A DNA stretch of 32,938 nucleotides from a virus. How positions within the stretch are numbered: the stretch's first letter is position 1; each line of letters begins with the position of its first letter. Made by a program: the position numbers and the translations under genes. The stretch lies in the IMG/VR virus record IMGVR_UViG_3300009093_000094, positions 1 through 32,938 of that record. One strand, given 5' to 3'. The notes below the pieces were generated by a model that did not search any database, had not been told where the DNA came from, and saw only the letters and a program-made list of their open reading frames with translations. Of the stretch, positions 5,458 through 13,055 are shown piece after piece.

Positions 5458-5654
5458 AGCACGACCGGATCGTGAGCGATCACTCCAAATACTCCCGTCG
5501 CAACCTCATCCACGCGGTCTACGGCGAGGAATACGAGCTGCGCCACGAGCATCTTGAGGCAGGCAGCAAGGCCCTGCTCAAGGCCCTGTGGAAGCAGCAT
5601 CCCGGCGCGTTGGCCTTTGCCATGCTCAATGGCCGGGAGGTGGTGCGGCCATGA
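5454..5654 (+). CDS. Small hypothetical protein (66 aa)
   Basis: Begins at ATG 5454 inside the preceding stop (ATGA) and ends in an ATGA with the resolvase gene. Sequence MKHDRIVSDHSKYSRRNLIHAVYGEEYELRHEHLEAGSK is histidine- and charge-rich with a hydrophobic C-terminal helix (HPGALAFAMLNG). No recognised domain. It sits directly before the RusA-like gene in the same transcript. Confidence 0.6.
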   Translation: MKHDRIVSDHSKYSRRNLIHAVYGEEYELRHEHLEAGSKALLKALWKQHPGALAFAMLNGREVVRP

Positions 5655-5983
5655 TCGAACTACCCTTCCCCCCGTCAAGCCTCTCAGGGCACAACAATGG
5701 CGCATGGTACGGCAAGAGCCGGATCGTCGCTACGCATCGCTCCTGGGCCTTTCATGCGACCCGCGCGGCCAAGGTAAAGGTCGAGCCGGAAGGCGACATT
5801 CGCATTCACTTCCGCTTTGTCCCGCCTGATCGGCGCGGAGACCGGACCAACTACGCCAATCGGCTCAAACCCTACATCGACGGCATTGCCGAGGCCATGG
5901 GGATCAACGACCGCCGGTTCCTGCCTTCATATGAATTTGCCGAGCCGGAGAAGCCGGGGCGGGTGGAGGTGACCTTTGGGTGA
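5651..5983 (+). CDS. RusA-like Holliday junction resolvase (110 aa)
   Basis: The length and the arrangement ELPFPPSSLSGHNNG at the N-terminus, then a central FVPPDRRGDRTNYANRLKPYIDGIAEAMGINDRRF block, match the RusA family. There, acidic residues around the (D/R)DxDN...K...D...DD pattern bind the metal and cut four-way junctions. Visible candidates are the Asp in GDRTN, the Lys in RLKPY and the Asp residues in YIDG and INDR. Phage RusA proteins process recombination or replication junctions before packaging. It is followed closely by genes leading to the helicase. Confidence 0.75.
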   Translation: MIELPFPPSSLSGHNNGAWYGKSRIVATHRSWAFHATRAAKVKVEPEGDIRIHFRFVPPDRRGDRTNYANRLKPYIDGIAEAMGINDRRFLPSYEFAEPEKPGRVEVTFG

Positions 5984-6033
5984 CTATCCACAGGGCGCGT
6001 CCCCGCAATCCACATCCCCCACCCCTACCAACA

Positions 6034-6241
6034 ATGCAGTTCTGCCTGTAAAAGAGGCGGGCCGGGACAGTGCTACCAACACAAGTTCCCAGCCCTCACC
6101 GTCAACGCTTTCACGGAGCGCCTTGGCTATGACCCCGAATACCCGCCGCAGTCGCGGTGCGCAATCCGATTCCGCCGCCGCTTTCAACGCCTATTCCCGG
6201 GTTGTGCAGGAACACCAGCAAGTCCCCGCCCTGTGGGATGA
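6034..6241 (+). pseudogene. Possible frameshifted small gene
   Basis: ATG 6034 opens MQFCL and meets TAA at 6049. One frame over, the sequence stays open from 5984 to the TGA at 6239 and reads GPGQCYQHKFPALTVNAFTE followed by RLGYDPEYPPQSRCAIRF, with third positions strongly GC, as in real genes here. That frame has no ATG, GTG or TTG start of its own. A one-base shift near 6046-6052 would join MQFCL to it. This may be a decayed or sequencing-damaged gene; its 3' part overlaps the next gene. Confidence 0.3.
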
Positions 6242-6311
6242 ACCGGAGCGCGCCCAAGCCCGCACCGATGCCTACATGCGGTTCCTCGAACTGTTCGAGG
6301 CCGGGCAATGA
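6129..6311 (+). CDS. Hypothetical protein before helicase (60 aa)
   Basis: The C-terminal sequence AFNAYSRVVQEHQQVPALWD...RFLELFEAGQ is clearly protein-like and ends in an ATGA overlap with the helicase gene. ATG 6129 is used here. A longer version starts at TTG 5976, six bases after a strong GGAGG, but its first 51 codons have poor third-position GC and read like a shadow. No domain recognised; the position just before dnaB suggests a replication accessory role. Confidence 0.5.
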   Translation: MTPNTRRSRGAQSDSAAAFNAYSRVVQEHQQVPALWDEPERAQARTDAYMRFLELFEAGQ

Positions 6312-7654
6312 GCGATCCCCTCATCAACTATGAGGCCGAGGCCGAGCTGCTTGGCTCCATGATGCTGGCCAACGCGGCGATCGATCGCGTGGCAGACCTC
6401 ATCACGGAAGCGGACTTTGCCGAGCCGGTGCATGGCCGGATCTACTCCGCCCTGCTGCGTGAGGCGATGGGCGGAAAGACCGCCAACGCCATGACCATCC
6501 GGGGCTATTTCGAGGGCGACGAAAGCCTGAACCCGCTTGGAGGGGTGGTCTACCTCGCCCGCCTCCAGGGATCGGCCACGGGGCTGGCCCCCTACGAGGT
6601 GGCCGGACAGGTTGCAGACCTCGCCAAGCGCCGCCGGATGCGCGCCGGCCTTTCGGTTGCCGCCCAAGCCTGCGCCGATCTGGAAAGCACTCTGTCCGAG
6701 ATCGTCACACACGCTGATGCGGCCATGAACGTGACCGGAGGCAATGGCATATCGGTCCTGACCGCAGGCGAATGTATCGACGCCCTGCTCCGCAGCTTCG
6801 ACGCTGGCGAGAAGGGTGTGCAGTGCCAGGTGATAGAGCCTCTAGACAGCCTTCTAGGCCCGATGAAGCCCAAGCAGCTTATCATCGGCGCGGGCCGACC
6901 CGGCATGGGCAAGACCGCAGTGGCGTTGTCCTACGCGCTCGGAGCAGCCGAGGCGGGGCATGGGGTGCTGTTCGTCAGCTTGGAAATGTCCGGCCCTGAA
7001 TTGGGCGCGCGGATGCTGTCAGACCTATGCTTCGGCAACAACGAGCCGGTGCCCTACAACTTCATCCGCGACGGGGATTTGTATGGCAGGCAGGCCGATG
7101 CGGTAATTCGCGCAAAGGCCAAGGCCCACCATTTGCCCCTTCAGATTGTGGACACCGGAAGCCTGACGATGGGCCGCCTATCCATGCTGGTCCGCCAGTA
7201 TCAGCGCCGGTTTGCTGCCGATGGGTTTTCGCTCGATCTGGTGGTGGTCGATTACCTCCAGTTGCTCCACCCTGACAGCAAAAGCCGCTCAGCCTATGAG
7301 GCCGTGTCGGAAGTGTCGCGGGGCCTCAAGGCGCTTGCGAAGGACAACAGCGTTGCTGTGTTCGCGCTGGCGCAGTTGTCGCGCTCGGTCGAGAGCCGTG
7401 ACGACAAGTCGCCGCAGCTTTCCGACCTCAGGGACAGCGGGCAAATCGAGCAGGATGCCGACGCCGTGTTGTTCTTCCTCCGCCAGGAATACTACCTGAG
7501 CAAGGAAGCCGACGAAAACCGCGATGCCGACTGGCAGGCGCTGATGGAGGATGAGCAGGGCAAGATCGACTTCATCCTTGCCAAGCGCCGCAACGGAGTG
7601 ACCGGGCGCGCCAAGGGCCAATTCCTCGGCCAGTATCAGGCGGTGCGGGGATGA
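6308..7654 (+). CDS. Replicative DNA helicase, DnaB family (448 aa)
   Basis: An N-terminal DnaB domain (about residues 5-110, with NYEAEAELLGSMML and VHGRIYSALL) is followed by the RecA-like ATPase. Walker A is GRPGMGKT (196-203), the GHGVLFVSLEMS block is at about 217-229, Walker B ends in VVVDYLQLL (312-320), and the downstream sensor/arginine region is LSDLRDSGQIEQDADAVLFF. Length is normal for phage DnaB proteins. It would unwind the phage replication fork as a hexamer. It overlaps both neighbours by ATGA, and the next gene is probably its loader or initiator partner. Confidence 0.95.
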   Translation: MSDPLINYEAEAELLGSMMLANAAIDRVADLITEADFAEPVHGRIYSALLREAMGGKTANAMTIRGYFEGDESLNPLGGVVYLARLQGSATGLAPYEVAGQVADLAKRRRMRAGLSVAAQACADLESTLSEIVTHADAAMNVTGGNGISVLTAGECIDALLRSFDAGEKGVQCQVIEPLDSLLGPMKPKQLIIGAGRPGMGKTAVALSYALGAAEAGHGVLFVSLEMSGPELGARMLSDLCFGNNEPVPYNFIRDGDLYGRQADAVIRAKAKAHHLPLQIVDTGSLTMGRLSMLVRQYQRRFAADGFSLDLVVVDYLQLLHPDSKSRSAYEAVSEVSRGLKALAKDNSVAVFALAQLSRSVESRDDKSPQLSDLRDSGQIEQDADAVLFFLRQEYYLSKEADENRDADWQALMEDEQGKIDFILAKRRNGVTGRAKGQFLGQYQAVRG

Positions 7655-8217
7655 AGGGCCTTTCTGTCGAACAGATGGCCATGCTGGTTGCCAAAGGCTT
7701 CACGGCCGAGGAAATGCTCGCATTTGCGCAGATGAGCGGCGGCCGATCCAAGGGGGCCGAACGCACCGCCCGTTGGCGCGCCCGCAAGAATGGGAACGTC
7801 ACAGAAAGCGTCACGCGTGACGTCACTGGTGACGCGTCACCGCCCCCCAATGATATATATTCTAACCCCCCTGTCTCATCTAACGATGAGACTATACCGC
7901 CTGCGCGGCGCGCAAAGTCCGTCGGCCCTGCCAAGCCTGATGGGGTGAAGGACCAGACCTGGGCTGATTTCGTCGCCCTGCGGAAGCGGAAGCGCGCCGA
8001 TCTGACCGAAACCGCGCTGGGGGCAATCAGCCGGGAAGCCGAGCGCGCCGGTTGGTCGCTGGAGGCGGCGCTTGCCGAATGCGTGGCCCGTGGCTGGCAG
8101 GCGTTCAAGGCCGATTGGGTCAGGGATGCGCCGAAGCCGACCGCGAACGGCAGCGGCCCGAAAAGCCCGATGGTTGCGGCGATGATGGCTCGCAAAGTCC
8201 GTGAGGCAAGCGGTTGA
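7651..8217 (+). CDS. Replication initiator/loader-like protein (188 aa)
   Basis: Starts in an ATGA overlap with dnaB. The N-terminus (MKGLSVEQMAMLVAKGFTAEEM) and a basic patch (ERTARWRARKNG) lead into a low-complexity linker (about residues 50-90). The C-terminal domain reads TWADFVALRKRKRADLTETA, then EAERAGWSLEAALAECVARGWQAFKADW, the motif shared by many phage O/DnaT-like replication proteins. It probably recognises the origin or loads DnaB. The linker is encoded by a palindrome-rich DNA segment followed by an AT-rich stretch, which may be the origin itself, as in lambda O. Confidence 0.75.
   Translation: MKGLSVEQMAMLVAKGFTAEEMLAFAQMSGGRSKGAERTARWRARKNGNVTESVTRDVTGDASPPPNDIYSNPPVSSNDETIPPARRAKSVGPAKPDGVKDQTWADFVALRKRKRADLTETALGAISREAERAGWSLEAALAECVARGWQAFKADWVRDAPKPTANGSGPKSPMVAAMMARKVREASG
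7798..7892. other. Candidate phage replication origin inside the replication gene
   Basis: Six CGTCAC hexamers lie in 43 bases: direct at 7798, 7809, 7821 and 7835, inverted at 7817 and 7829. They build nested perfect palindromes such as GTCACGCGTGAC and GTGACGCGTCAC. An AT-rich run (AATGATATATATT, 7849-7861) follows, then an 8-bp inverted repeat GTCTCATC/GATGAGAC (7873-7892, loop TAAC). Iterons next to an AT-rich unwinding element within the initiator gene match the plan of lambda-type origins. Confidence 0.5.
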
Positions 8218-8411
8218 GCCTCCCCACCCAGCCCATCCCCGCGCCGGGTTTCCAGACGATCTCCGGCAAGCGCAATCCACCAGACGACGGAACAAAATAC
8301 CATGTCCAGTACCGTAACGGCTACGTCTGCAAGTGGACCTACGGGGCCAGCCAACTGCGCTGGAAGCATGACGGCAGCGATTGGGACGTGGTGGCCATCA
8401 AGCGCGACTAG
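8214..8411 (+). CDS. Small hypothetical protein (65 aa, TTG start)
   Basis: TTG 8214 overlaps the TGA of the previous gene (TTGA), so translation is likely coupled. The product begins MSLPTQPIPAPGFQTISGKR and has an aromatic, beta-type C-terminal part (YHVQYRNGYVCKWTYGASQLRWKHDGSDW). It looks like a small beta-sheet protein. No family recognised. Confidence 0.6.
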   Translation: MSLPTQPIPAPGFQTISGKRNPPDDGTKYHVQYRNGYVCKWTYGASQLRWKHDGSDWDVVAIKRD

Positions 8412-8467
8412 AGGCCTCTGGAAGGGCGCGGGCCAGTGGATCGAATTTCTCAGGATCGGGGGATAGC

Positions 8468-9031
8468 ATGGGACGGAAGGGACGACCGCAAAAACCGGGC
8501 AAGCGCAAAAGTGGGCGCCCCGTGCCAGACCGCAGCTTCGATCGCGGATCGGAATGGGTCCAGCGCCAGCGTGACCGCTACGGTGAACACTACGGTTCTG
8601 CCATCGGTCGCGCCTTTGCCGCCGGCCTGCTTGGGGAAGGATCACAGGCCAAGGATCGCTTCGATGCCGCCAAGCGGTTCTCCCGCGCCTACATGCGGAT
8701 CATCTCGCAGGATCGCTACCGCTGCGCACTGGACCGCACACCCAGGGGCAACCTTGCAGTAGACCTATCGCCCGAGGCCAACGCATTCGAGCTTGAGGAG
8801 CAGGCATGGCTGTTCGAGGCGATGAACACGCTAGACCAGACCGGAACGCGGCCATTCTTCGACCAGCTCATTTCCTCGCTGCACGCGGACAAAGGCCCAT
8901 ACTGGCTGGACGCGCTGCTAGGGGGTGGCAAGCATCCCGCCGACCGCATGGTGATGGAAGCGGCCTTGAAGGCTATCGATGCGATCACGCCTAGGCGGGC
9001 GGTTGGCGTGATCCGGGTGGTGCGGACTTGA
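8468..9031 (+). CDS. Hypothetical protein in the Q (late regulator) position (187 aa)
   Basis: ATG 8468 is five bases after GGGGGA; a longer in-frame start at 8381 would run through the previous gene. The N-terminal 50 residues are very basic (GRKGRPQKPGKRKSGRP), compatible with nucleic-acid contact. The rest is helical (YGSAIGRAFAAGLLGEG, AKRFSRAYMRIISQDRYRC, LEEQAWLFEAMNTLDQ). It is the last gene before the terminator at 9080-9109 and the terminase genes, where lambdoid phages carry antiterminator Q. I see no sequence motif of known Q families, so that function is inference from position only. Confidence 0.65.
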   Translation: MGRKGRPQKPGKRKSGRPVPDRSFDRGSEWVQRQRDRYGEHYGSAIGRAFAAGLLGEGSQAKDRFDAAKRFSRAYMRIISQDRYRCALDRTPRGNLAVDLSPEANAFELEEQAWLFEAMNTLDQTGTRPFFDQLISSLHADKGPYWLDALLGGGKHPADRMVMEAALKAIDAITPRRAVGVIRVVRT

Positions 9032-9079
9032 CGAATCCGCCGGTTTGTGCTTTATGTCGAAAATGATAGTTCGAATTGC

Positions 9080-9109
9080 GCCCGGAGCTTAACCGCTGCC
9101 GGGCTTTTT
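9080..9109 (+). terminator. Rho-independent terminator between early and late genes
   Basis: GCCCGG (9080-9085) pairs with CCGGGC (9099-9104) across a 13-base loop and is followed directly by TTTTT. It sits between the Q-position gene and small terminase, the place of the lambda tR' terminator. It would stop early rightward transcription unless antitermination occurs. Confidence 0.7.
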
Positions 9110-9235
9110 CGTTCCAGACAGGCCGGACCCTCTCCCCGGCCTAGCCCGCCCCACCACTGACAACAGCAGACGCGCAGACCTATGGGCGCGGCACAGTGCG
9201 ATGCGCGGCGGGCGAAAATCCATGGAGCCGATGCG

Positions 9236-9679
9236 ATGACAATTTCCGCAGAGGAACTCCATGCCATCTGTGATGAACTGGCAGAGGGCAAAAGCCTGCG
9301 CCGCATCTGCCGTGAACGTGAGTTGTCGGAAAGCAGCGTAAGGCGCTGGTTGCTTCAGAATGAAGAGGCTCTGGCGCATTCCGCGCACGCGCGCGAACTC
9401 GGCTGCGATGCCCTTGCTGACGAGTGCCTGGACATAGCGGACGGCGCCGAGCCGTCGGACGTGAAGCGCATTCGGATAGACACCCGCATTCGCCTGATCG
9501 GCAAGTGGTCGCAGCGGTATTCCGACAAGCTGACGGTGAAGAGCGAAAAGACGGTGACCCATCGTTATGATCTCGACAGCCTCCCCACCGACCAGCTTGA
9601 ACAGCTTGAAGGCATCCTTGCCGCAGCTAGAGGAAGTGAAGGCAGCGCTGGCGAGACGGAGTCTGCTTCGCTTCACTGA
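9236..9679 (+). CDS. Terminase small subunit, Sf6-like (147 aa)
   Basis: The N-terminal part reads as a helix-turn-helix: AICDELAEGKSLRRICRERE then LSESSVRRWLLQNEE. The segment ALADECLDIADG...VKRIRIDTRIRLIGKWSQRYSDK corresponds to the conserved core of Sf6/HK620-type small terminases. It recognises packaging-site DNA and stimulates the large subunit. ATG 9236 is preferred to the in-frame ATG 9182 because GGAG lies ten bases ahead and the family homology starts here. The 3' end overlaps the large subunit gene. Confidence 0.85.
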   Translation: MTISAEELHAICDELAEGKSLRRICRERELSESSVRRWLLQNEEALAHSAHARELGCDALADECLDIADGAEPSDVKRIRIDTRIRLIGKWSQRYSDKLTVKSEKTVTHRYDLDSLPTDQLEQLEGILAAARGSEGSAGETESASLH

Positions 9680-11027
9680 GTTTACCAACCCGGCTTACCA
9701 GCGCGCCCAGCACCACGAACAGATCGCAGCCAAGCTGGAAGCGGTAGAGCGGGGCGAGATCGACCGGCTGATGATCTTCATGCCGCCGCGCCACGGCAAG
9801 TCAGAGCTGGCGTCCAAGCGGTTCCCGGCGTGGTGCCTGGGGCGCGATCCGAAGCGGCAGATTATCGCCGCGAGCTACAACAGCGACCTTGCCAACGACT
9901 TCGGCAGGAACGTTCGCAACATCGTGGCTGAACCGGAGTTTGCGCAGGTGTTCCCCGGCGTCGGTCTGGCAACTGACAGTGCCGCTGCCAACCGGATGAA
10001 TACCAACCACGGCGGGGCCTATGTCGCTGCCGGTGTGGGAACGGCGGTCACTGGGCGCGGCGCGAACATTGCGTTGATAGACGACCCGTTCAAGGACCGC
10101 GAAGAGGCGGACAGCGAACGGCGCCGCGAACTGGTGTGGGACTGGTATCGCTCGACGCTCTACACGCGGCTTATGCCGGGCGGGGCCATCGTGCTGATCC
10201 AGACCCGCTGGCACGAAGACGACCTTGCGGGCCGCTTGCTGGAACAGGATGGCCGTATCGAGGACGGCGGCCAATGGGACGTTCTCGAACTTCCTGCGAT
10301 TGACGAGCAGGGCGCGGCTCTCTGGCCGGACTGGTATCCGGTTCCGACGCTCGAACGGATCAAGGCGACCATCGGCCCGCGTGAATGGTCCGCGCTCTAC
10401 CAGCAAAGGCCGCAACCAGACGAAGGCACGTTCTTCCGCAGGGAATGGTTTGACGAATGGAAGCAGCCACCTGCGCTGCGCTACTACGGGACCAGCGACT
10501 ACGCGGTGACCGATGGTGGCGGCGACTACACGGTGCACCGGGTATGGGGGATTGACGCGAAGGGCGATGTTTACCGCGTTGACGGCTACCGGGCGCAGGA
10601 AACGTCCGACAAGTGGATCGAGGCCAAGCTCGACCTGATCGCCAAGTGGAAGCCACTGGCATGGTTCGGGGAAGGCGGCGTGATCCAGAAGGCAATCGAG
10701 CCGATGCTCAAGCGCCGGATGCGGGAGCGCAACGTGCATTGCCGGTTGGAATGGCTGCCGAGCGTGGCCGACAAACCGACGCGGGCGCGATCCTTTCAGG
10801 CCATGGCGGCAACGGGCCGGGTGCATTTCGAGCCGGGTGCGGATCTCAGTGAGTTTCTCGTGTTCCCCGCTGGCAAGCATGACGATGACGTGGACACGGC
10901 CAGCCTGATCGGGCGGGCGATAGATCAAGCGCATCCGGCGATTGTCCGGGGGCAGACGGCACCCAAGCCCCGCGATGGCTGGGATGTTTTCGACAAGGCG
11001 GAAGGCGGCTCATGGAAGACGGCGTGA
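9618..11027 (+). CDS. Terminase large subunit (about 469 aa)
   Basis: An ATPase domain with Walker A-like FMPPRHGKS (about residues 54-62) and Walker B IALIDDP (about 151-157) is followed by a coupling region TRWHEDDLAGRLLEQ. The C-terminal RNase H-like nuclease has SDYAVTDGGGDYT (about 293-305) and the late acidic motif HDDDVDTASLIGRAID. This motor translocates DNA into the prohead and cuts it. Start choice: TTG 9618 lies five bases after GAAGG and its N-terminus (MPQLEEVKAALARRSLLRF) is family-like. ATG 9567 (486 aa) and GTG 9636 are alternatives; the extra residues of the ATG form look like a shadow of small terminase. Confidence 0.93.
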   Translation: MPQLEEVKAALARRSLLRFTEFTNPAYQRAQHHEQIAAKLEAVERGEIDRLMIFMPPRHGKSELASKRFPAWCLGRDPKRQIIAASYNSDLANDFGRNVRNIVAEPEFAQVFPGVGLATDSAAANRMNTNHGGAYVAAGVGTAVTGRGANIALIDDPFKDREEADSERRRELVWDWYRSTLYTRLMPGGAIVLIQTRWHEDDLAGRLLEQDGRIEDGGQWDVLELPAIDEQGAALWPDWYPVPTLERIKATIGPREWSALYQQRPQPDEGTFFRREWFDEWKQPPALRYYGTSDYAVTDGGGDYTVHRVWGIDAKGDVYRVDGYRAQETSDKWIEAKLDLIAKWKPLAWFGEGGVIQKAIEPMLKRRMRERNVHCRLEWLPSVADKPTRARSFQAMAATGRVHFEPGADLSEFLVFPAGKHDDDVDTASLIGRAIDQAHPAIVRGQTAPKPRDGWDVFDKAEGGSWKTA

Positions 11028-12964
11028 AGGGAACTGACAGCCGCGACGTTTCCGCGCTGGTCCGGCTGTTCGAGGAGGCGGAAAACGCCACTGCCGACGC
11101 CCGCCGCAAGGCGGAACGTGACCGCGATTATTACGACGGCAAGCAGTGGACCGATGACGAGGTGGCTGCGCTCGACAAGCGCAAGCAGCCGGTTGTCACC
11201 TACAACCGAATCCAGCGCAAGGTGGACTTCCTCTCCGGGCTTGAGCGCCAGCAACGCAAAGACCCGAAGGCCTTCCCGCGCACCCCGAAGGACCAGGACG
11301 CGGCTAACGCGGCCACCGACGCCATCCGTTATGTCTGCGACGCCGAAGAATGGGACGAGGTGCGGTCGGCGGCATGGGATAACATGCTGATCGAAGGCAC
11401 GGGGGCAATTCTGGTTGGGGTCAAGCAGGGCAAGCAGGGTTATGACCCAAGCCTGACGCATATTCCGTGGGATCGCTTCTTTGCCGATCCTGCCAGTGTT
11501 CGCCCGGATTGGTCCGACGCCCGGTATATGGGCGTGGTGACATGGTACGACGCCGACGTGGCCGAGGAAAAGGGTTGGCCGACCGATGTAGTCGAGGCAA
11601 CCATTTCGCGTGATGGCTCGGAAGACACCTATGGCGACAAGCCGCGCGATAATTGGGCTGATTACACCCGCCGCCGGTTCCGGGCGATCGAGATTTATCA
11701 CCGCAAGCGCGGCAAGTGGATGCGCTGCGTATTCACCCGCGGCGGCTATCTGGAACCCGAAGCCCCGTCGCCCTATCTGGACGAGGACGGCGCGCCGGAG
11801 AACCCTATCAAGGCGGCAAGCCTCTACATCGACCGGGTGAACGACCGCGCCGGGCTGGTGCGGGTGATGATCTCGCCGCAGGACATGGTGAACAAGGCGC
11901 ATTCGAAGGCAATGCACCTCACCAACATGCGGCAGGTGCGGGTTTCGCCGGTAGCCTCGCAGGAGCCTGACAAGATCAGGCGCGAACTGGCCAAGCCGGA
12001 TGGCGTGGTGGTGGGAGAGAAGGACGACTTCGAAATCCTTCACACCAACGACATGGCGGCTGCACAATTCAATCTGTTGCAATTGTCCATGAACGAGATC
12101 GACCTGCTCGGGGCCAATGCCGCCCTGCAGGGCAAGAACGAGAACGACATGAGTGGCCGCGCGATCATGGCCCAGCAGAACGGCGGCATGGTCGAGGTGG
12201 CCCGTGCGTTCGACCGGCTGCGCTCGATGTCGATCGAGGTCTATCGGGCTATCTGGAACCGCGTCCGGCAGGTGTGGTCGGATGAGCGGTGGATCAGGGT
12301 AACCGACAGTCCGCGTGATTTGCGGTTTGTCGGGCTTAACGAGCGGGTGACGGTGCGGCAGATCGCCGAGGAGGTGGCGCAAGGCGACCCGCAGGGTATC
12401 CAGAGTGCAACCAAGCTCGTTGGCCCACAACTGATGCAAGCCTACATGGCAGGCGACCAGCAGGCGCAGGTGGTCCTTGGCCAGTTCGTCCAGCAATACG
12501 GCGACCAGGTGGCCGAGACTCGCAACGCGGTTAATGAGCTGGATGTGGATATCGTCCTCGATGAGGGCATGGATACCCCCACGGTTCAGGCTGAGCAATT
12601 CGATACGCTTGCCAAGATGCTGCCGAGCCTGTTCCCCCAAGGCGCCCCCCCAGCGGCGATCAAGATGCTGATTGAAGCCTCGGCGCTGCGCGACAAGGAC
12701 CAGTTGGCCAAGATCATGGACGAGGCCAACGCGCCGAACCCGATGGCCGAACAGCAGCAGCAATTGCAGATGGCCGCGGCCGAGGCTGAGGTCGAGAAGA
12801 CCAAGAGTGAGACGGCCAAGAATATCGCGCAGGCGCAGAACGCAGGTGGGCAACCAACCGACCCTGCCGAGCATATGCTGCGCGCCGCCGAGATCGAGAC
12901 GGACCAGTTCAACGCGGTGACAGACCGCATGCAGGCGATGCAGCCGGAGCGCGCATCCACCTGA
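11012..12964 (+). CDS. Portal protein, P22 type (650 aa)
   Basis: Size and order of features match P22-like portal proteins. The N-terminal helical start (ARRKAERDRDYYDGKQWTDDE, VVTYNRIQRKVDFLSGL) is the typical entry to the family, followed by IPWDRFFADPASV, then MHLTNMRQVRV and FDRLRSMSIEVYRAIWNRVRQVW. The C-terminal 100 residues are Gln/Glu-rich and helical (MAEQQQQLQMAAAEAEVEK), the barrel or coiled extension region. It forms the dodecameric DNA-entry vertex. It overlaps large terminase by 16 bases; GGAAGG lies six bases before the ATG. Confidence 0.9.
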   Translation: MEDGVKGTDSRDVSALVRLFEEAENATADARRKAERDRDYYDGKQWTDDEVAALDKRKQPVVTYNRIQRKVDFLSGLERQQRKDPKAFPRTPKDQDAANAATDAIRYVCDAEEWDEVRSAAWDNMLIEGTGAILVGVKQGKQGYDPSLTHIPWDRFFADPASVRPDWSDARYMGVVTWYDADVAEEKGWPTDVVEATISRDGSEDTYGDKPRDNWADYTRRRFRAIEIYHRKRGKWMRCVFTRGGYLEPEAPSPYLDEDGAPENPIKAASLYIDRVNDRAGLVRVMISPQDMVNKAHSKAMHLTNMRQVRVSPVASQEPDKIRRELAKPDGVVVGEKDDFEILHTNDMAAAQFNLLQLSMNEIDLLGANAALQGKNENDMSGRAIMAQQNGGMVEVARAFDRLRSMSIEVYRAIWNRVRQVWSDERWIRVTDSPRDLRFVGLNERVTVRQIAEEVAQGDPQGIQSATKLVGPQLMQAYMAGDQQAQVVLGQFVQQYGDQVAETRNAVNELDVDIVLDEGMDTPTVQAEQFDTLAKMLPSLFPQGAPPAAIKMLIEASALRDKDQLAKIMDEANAPNPMAEQQQQLQMAAAEAEVEKTKSETAKNIAQAQNAGGQPTDPAEHMLRAAEIETDQFNAVTDRMQAMQPERAST

Positions 12965-13055
12965 TCCTTTCAACGGCGCGATGCCGTGGAAAACCGCCGC
13001 CGGGTCATCGGGCGAATAAGGGCCGCCGCCTTTGACGGGCGATTGCGAGGACAAC

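Noticed and set aside
9801-10934. 377-aa open frame on the minus strand
   Set aside because: Antisense to the large terminase ATPase and nuclease motifs; no RBS or recognisable protein features.
13032-13055. TTG start for the scaffold gene at 13032
   Set aside because: ATG 13056 has a better-placed GAGGA and gives the expected acidic N-terminus.
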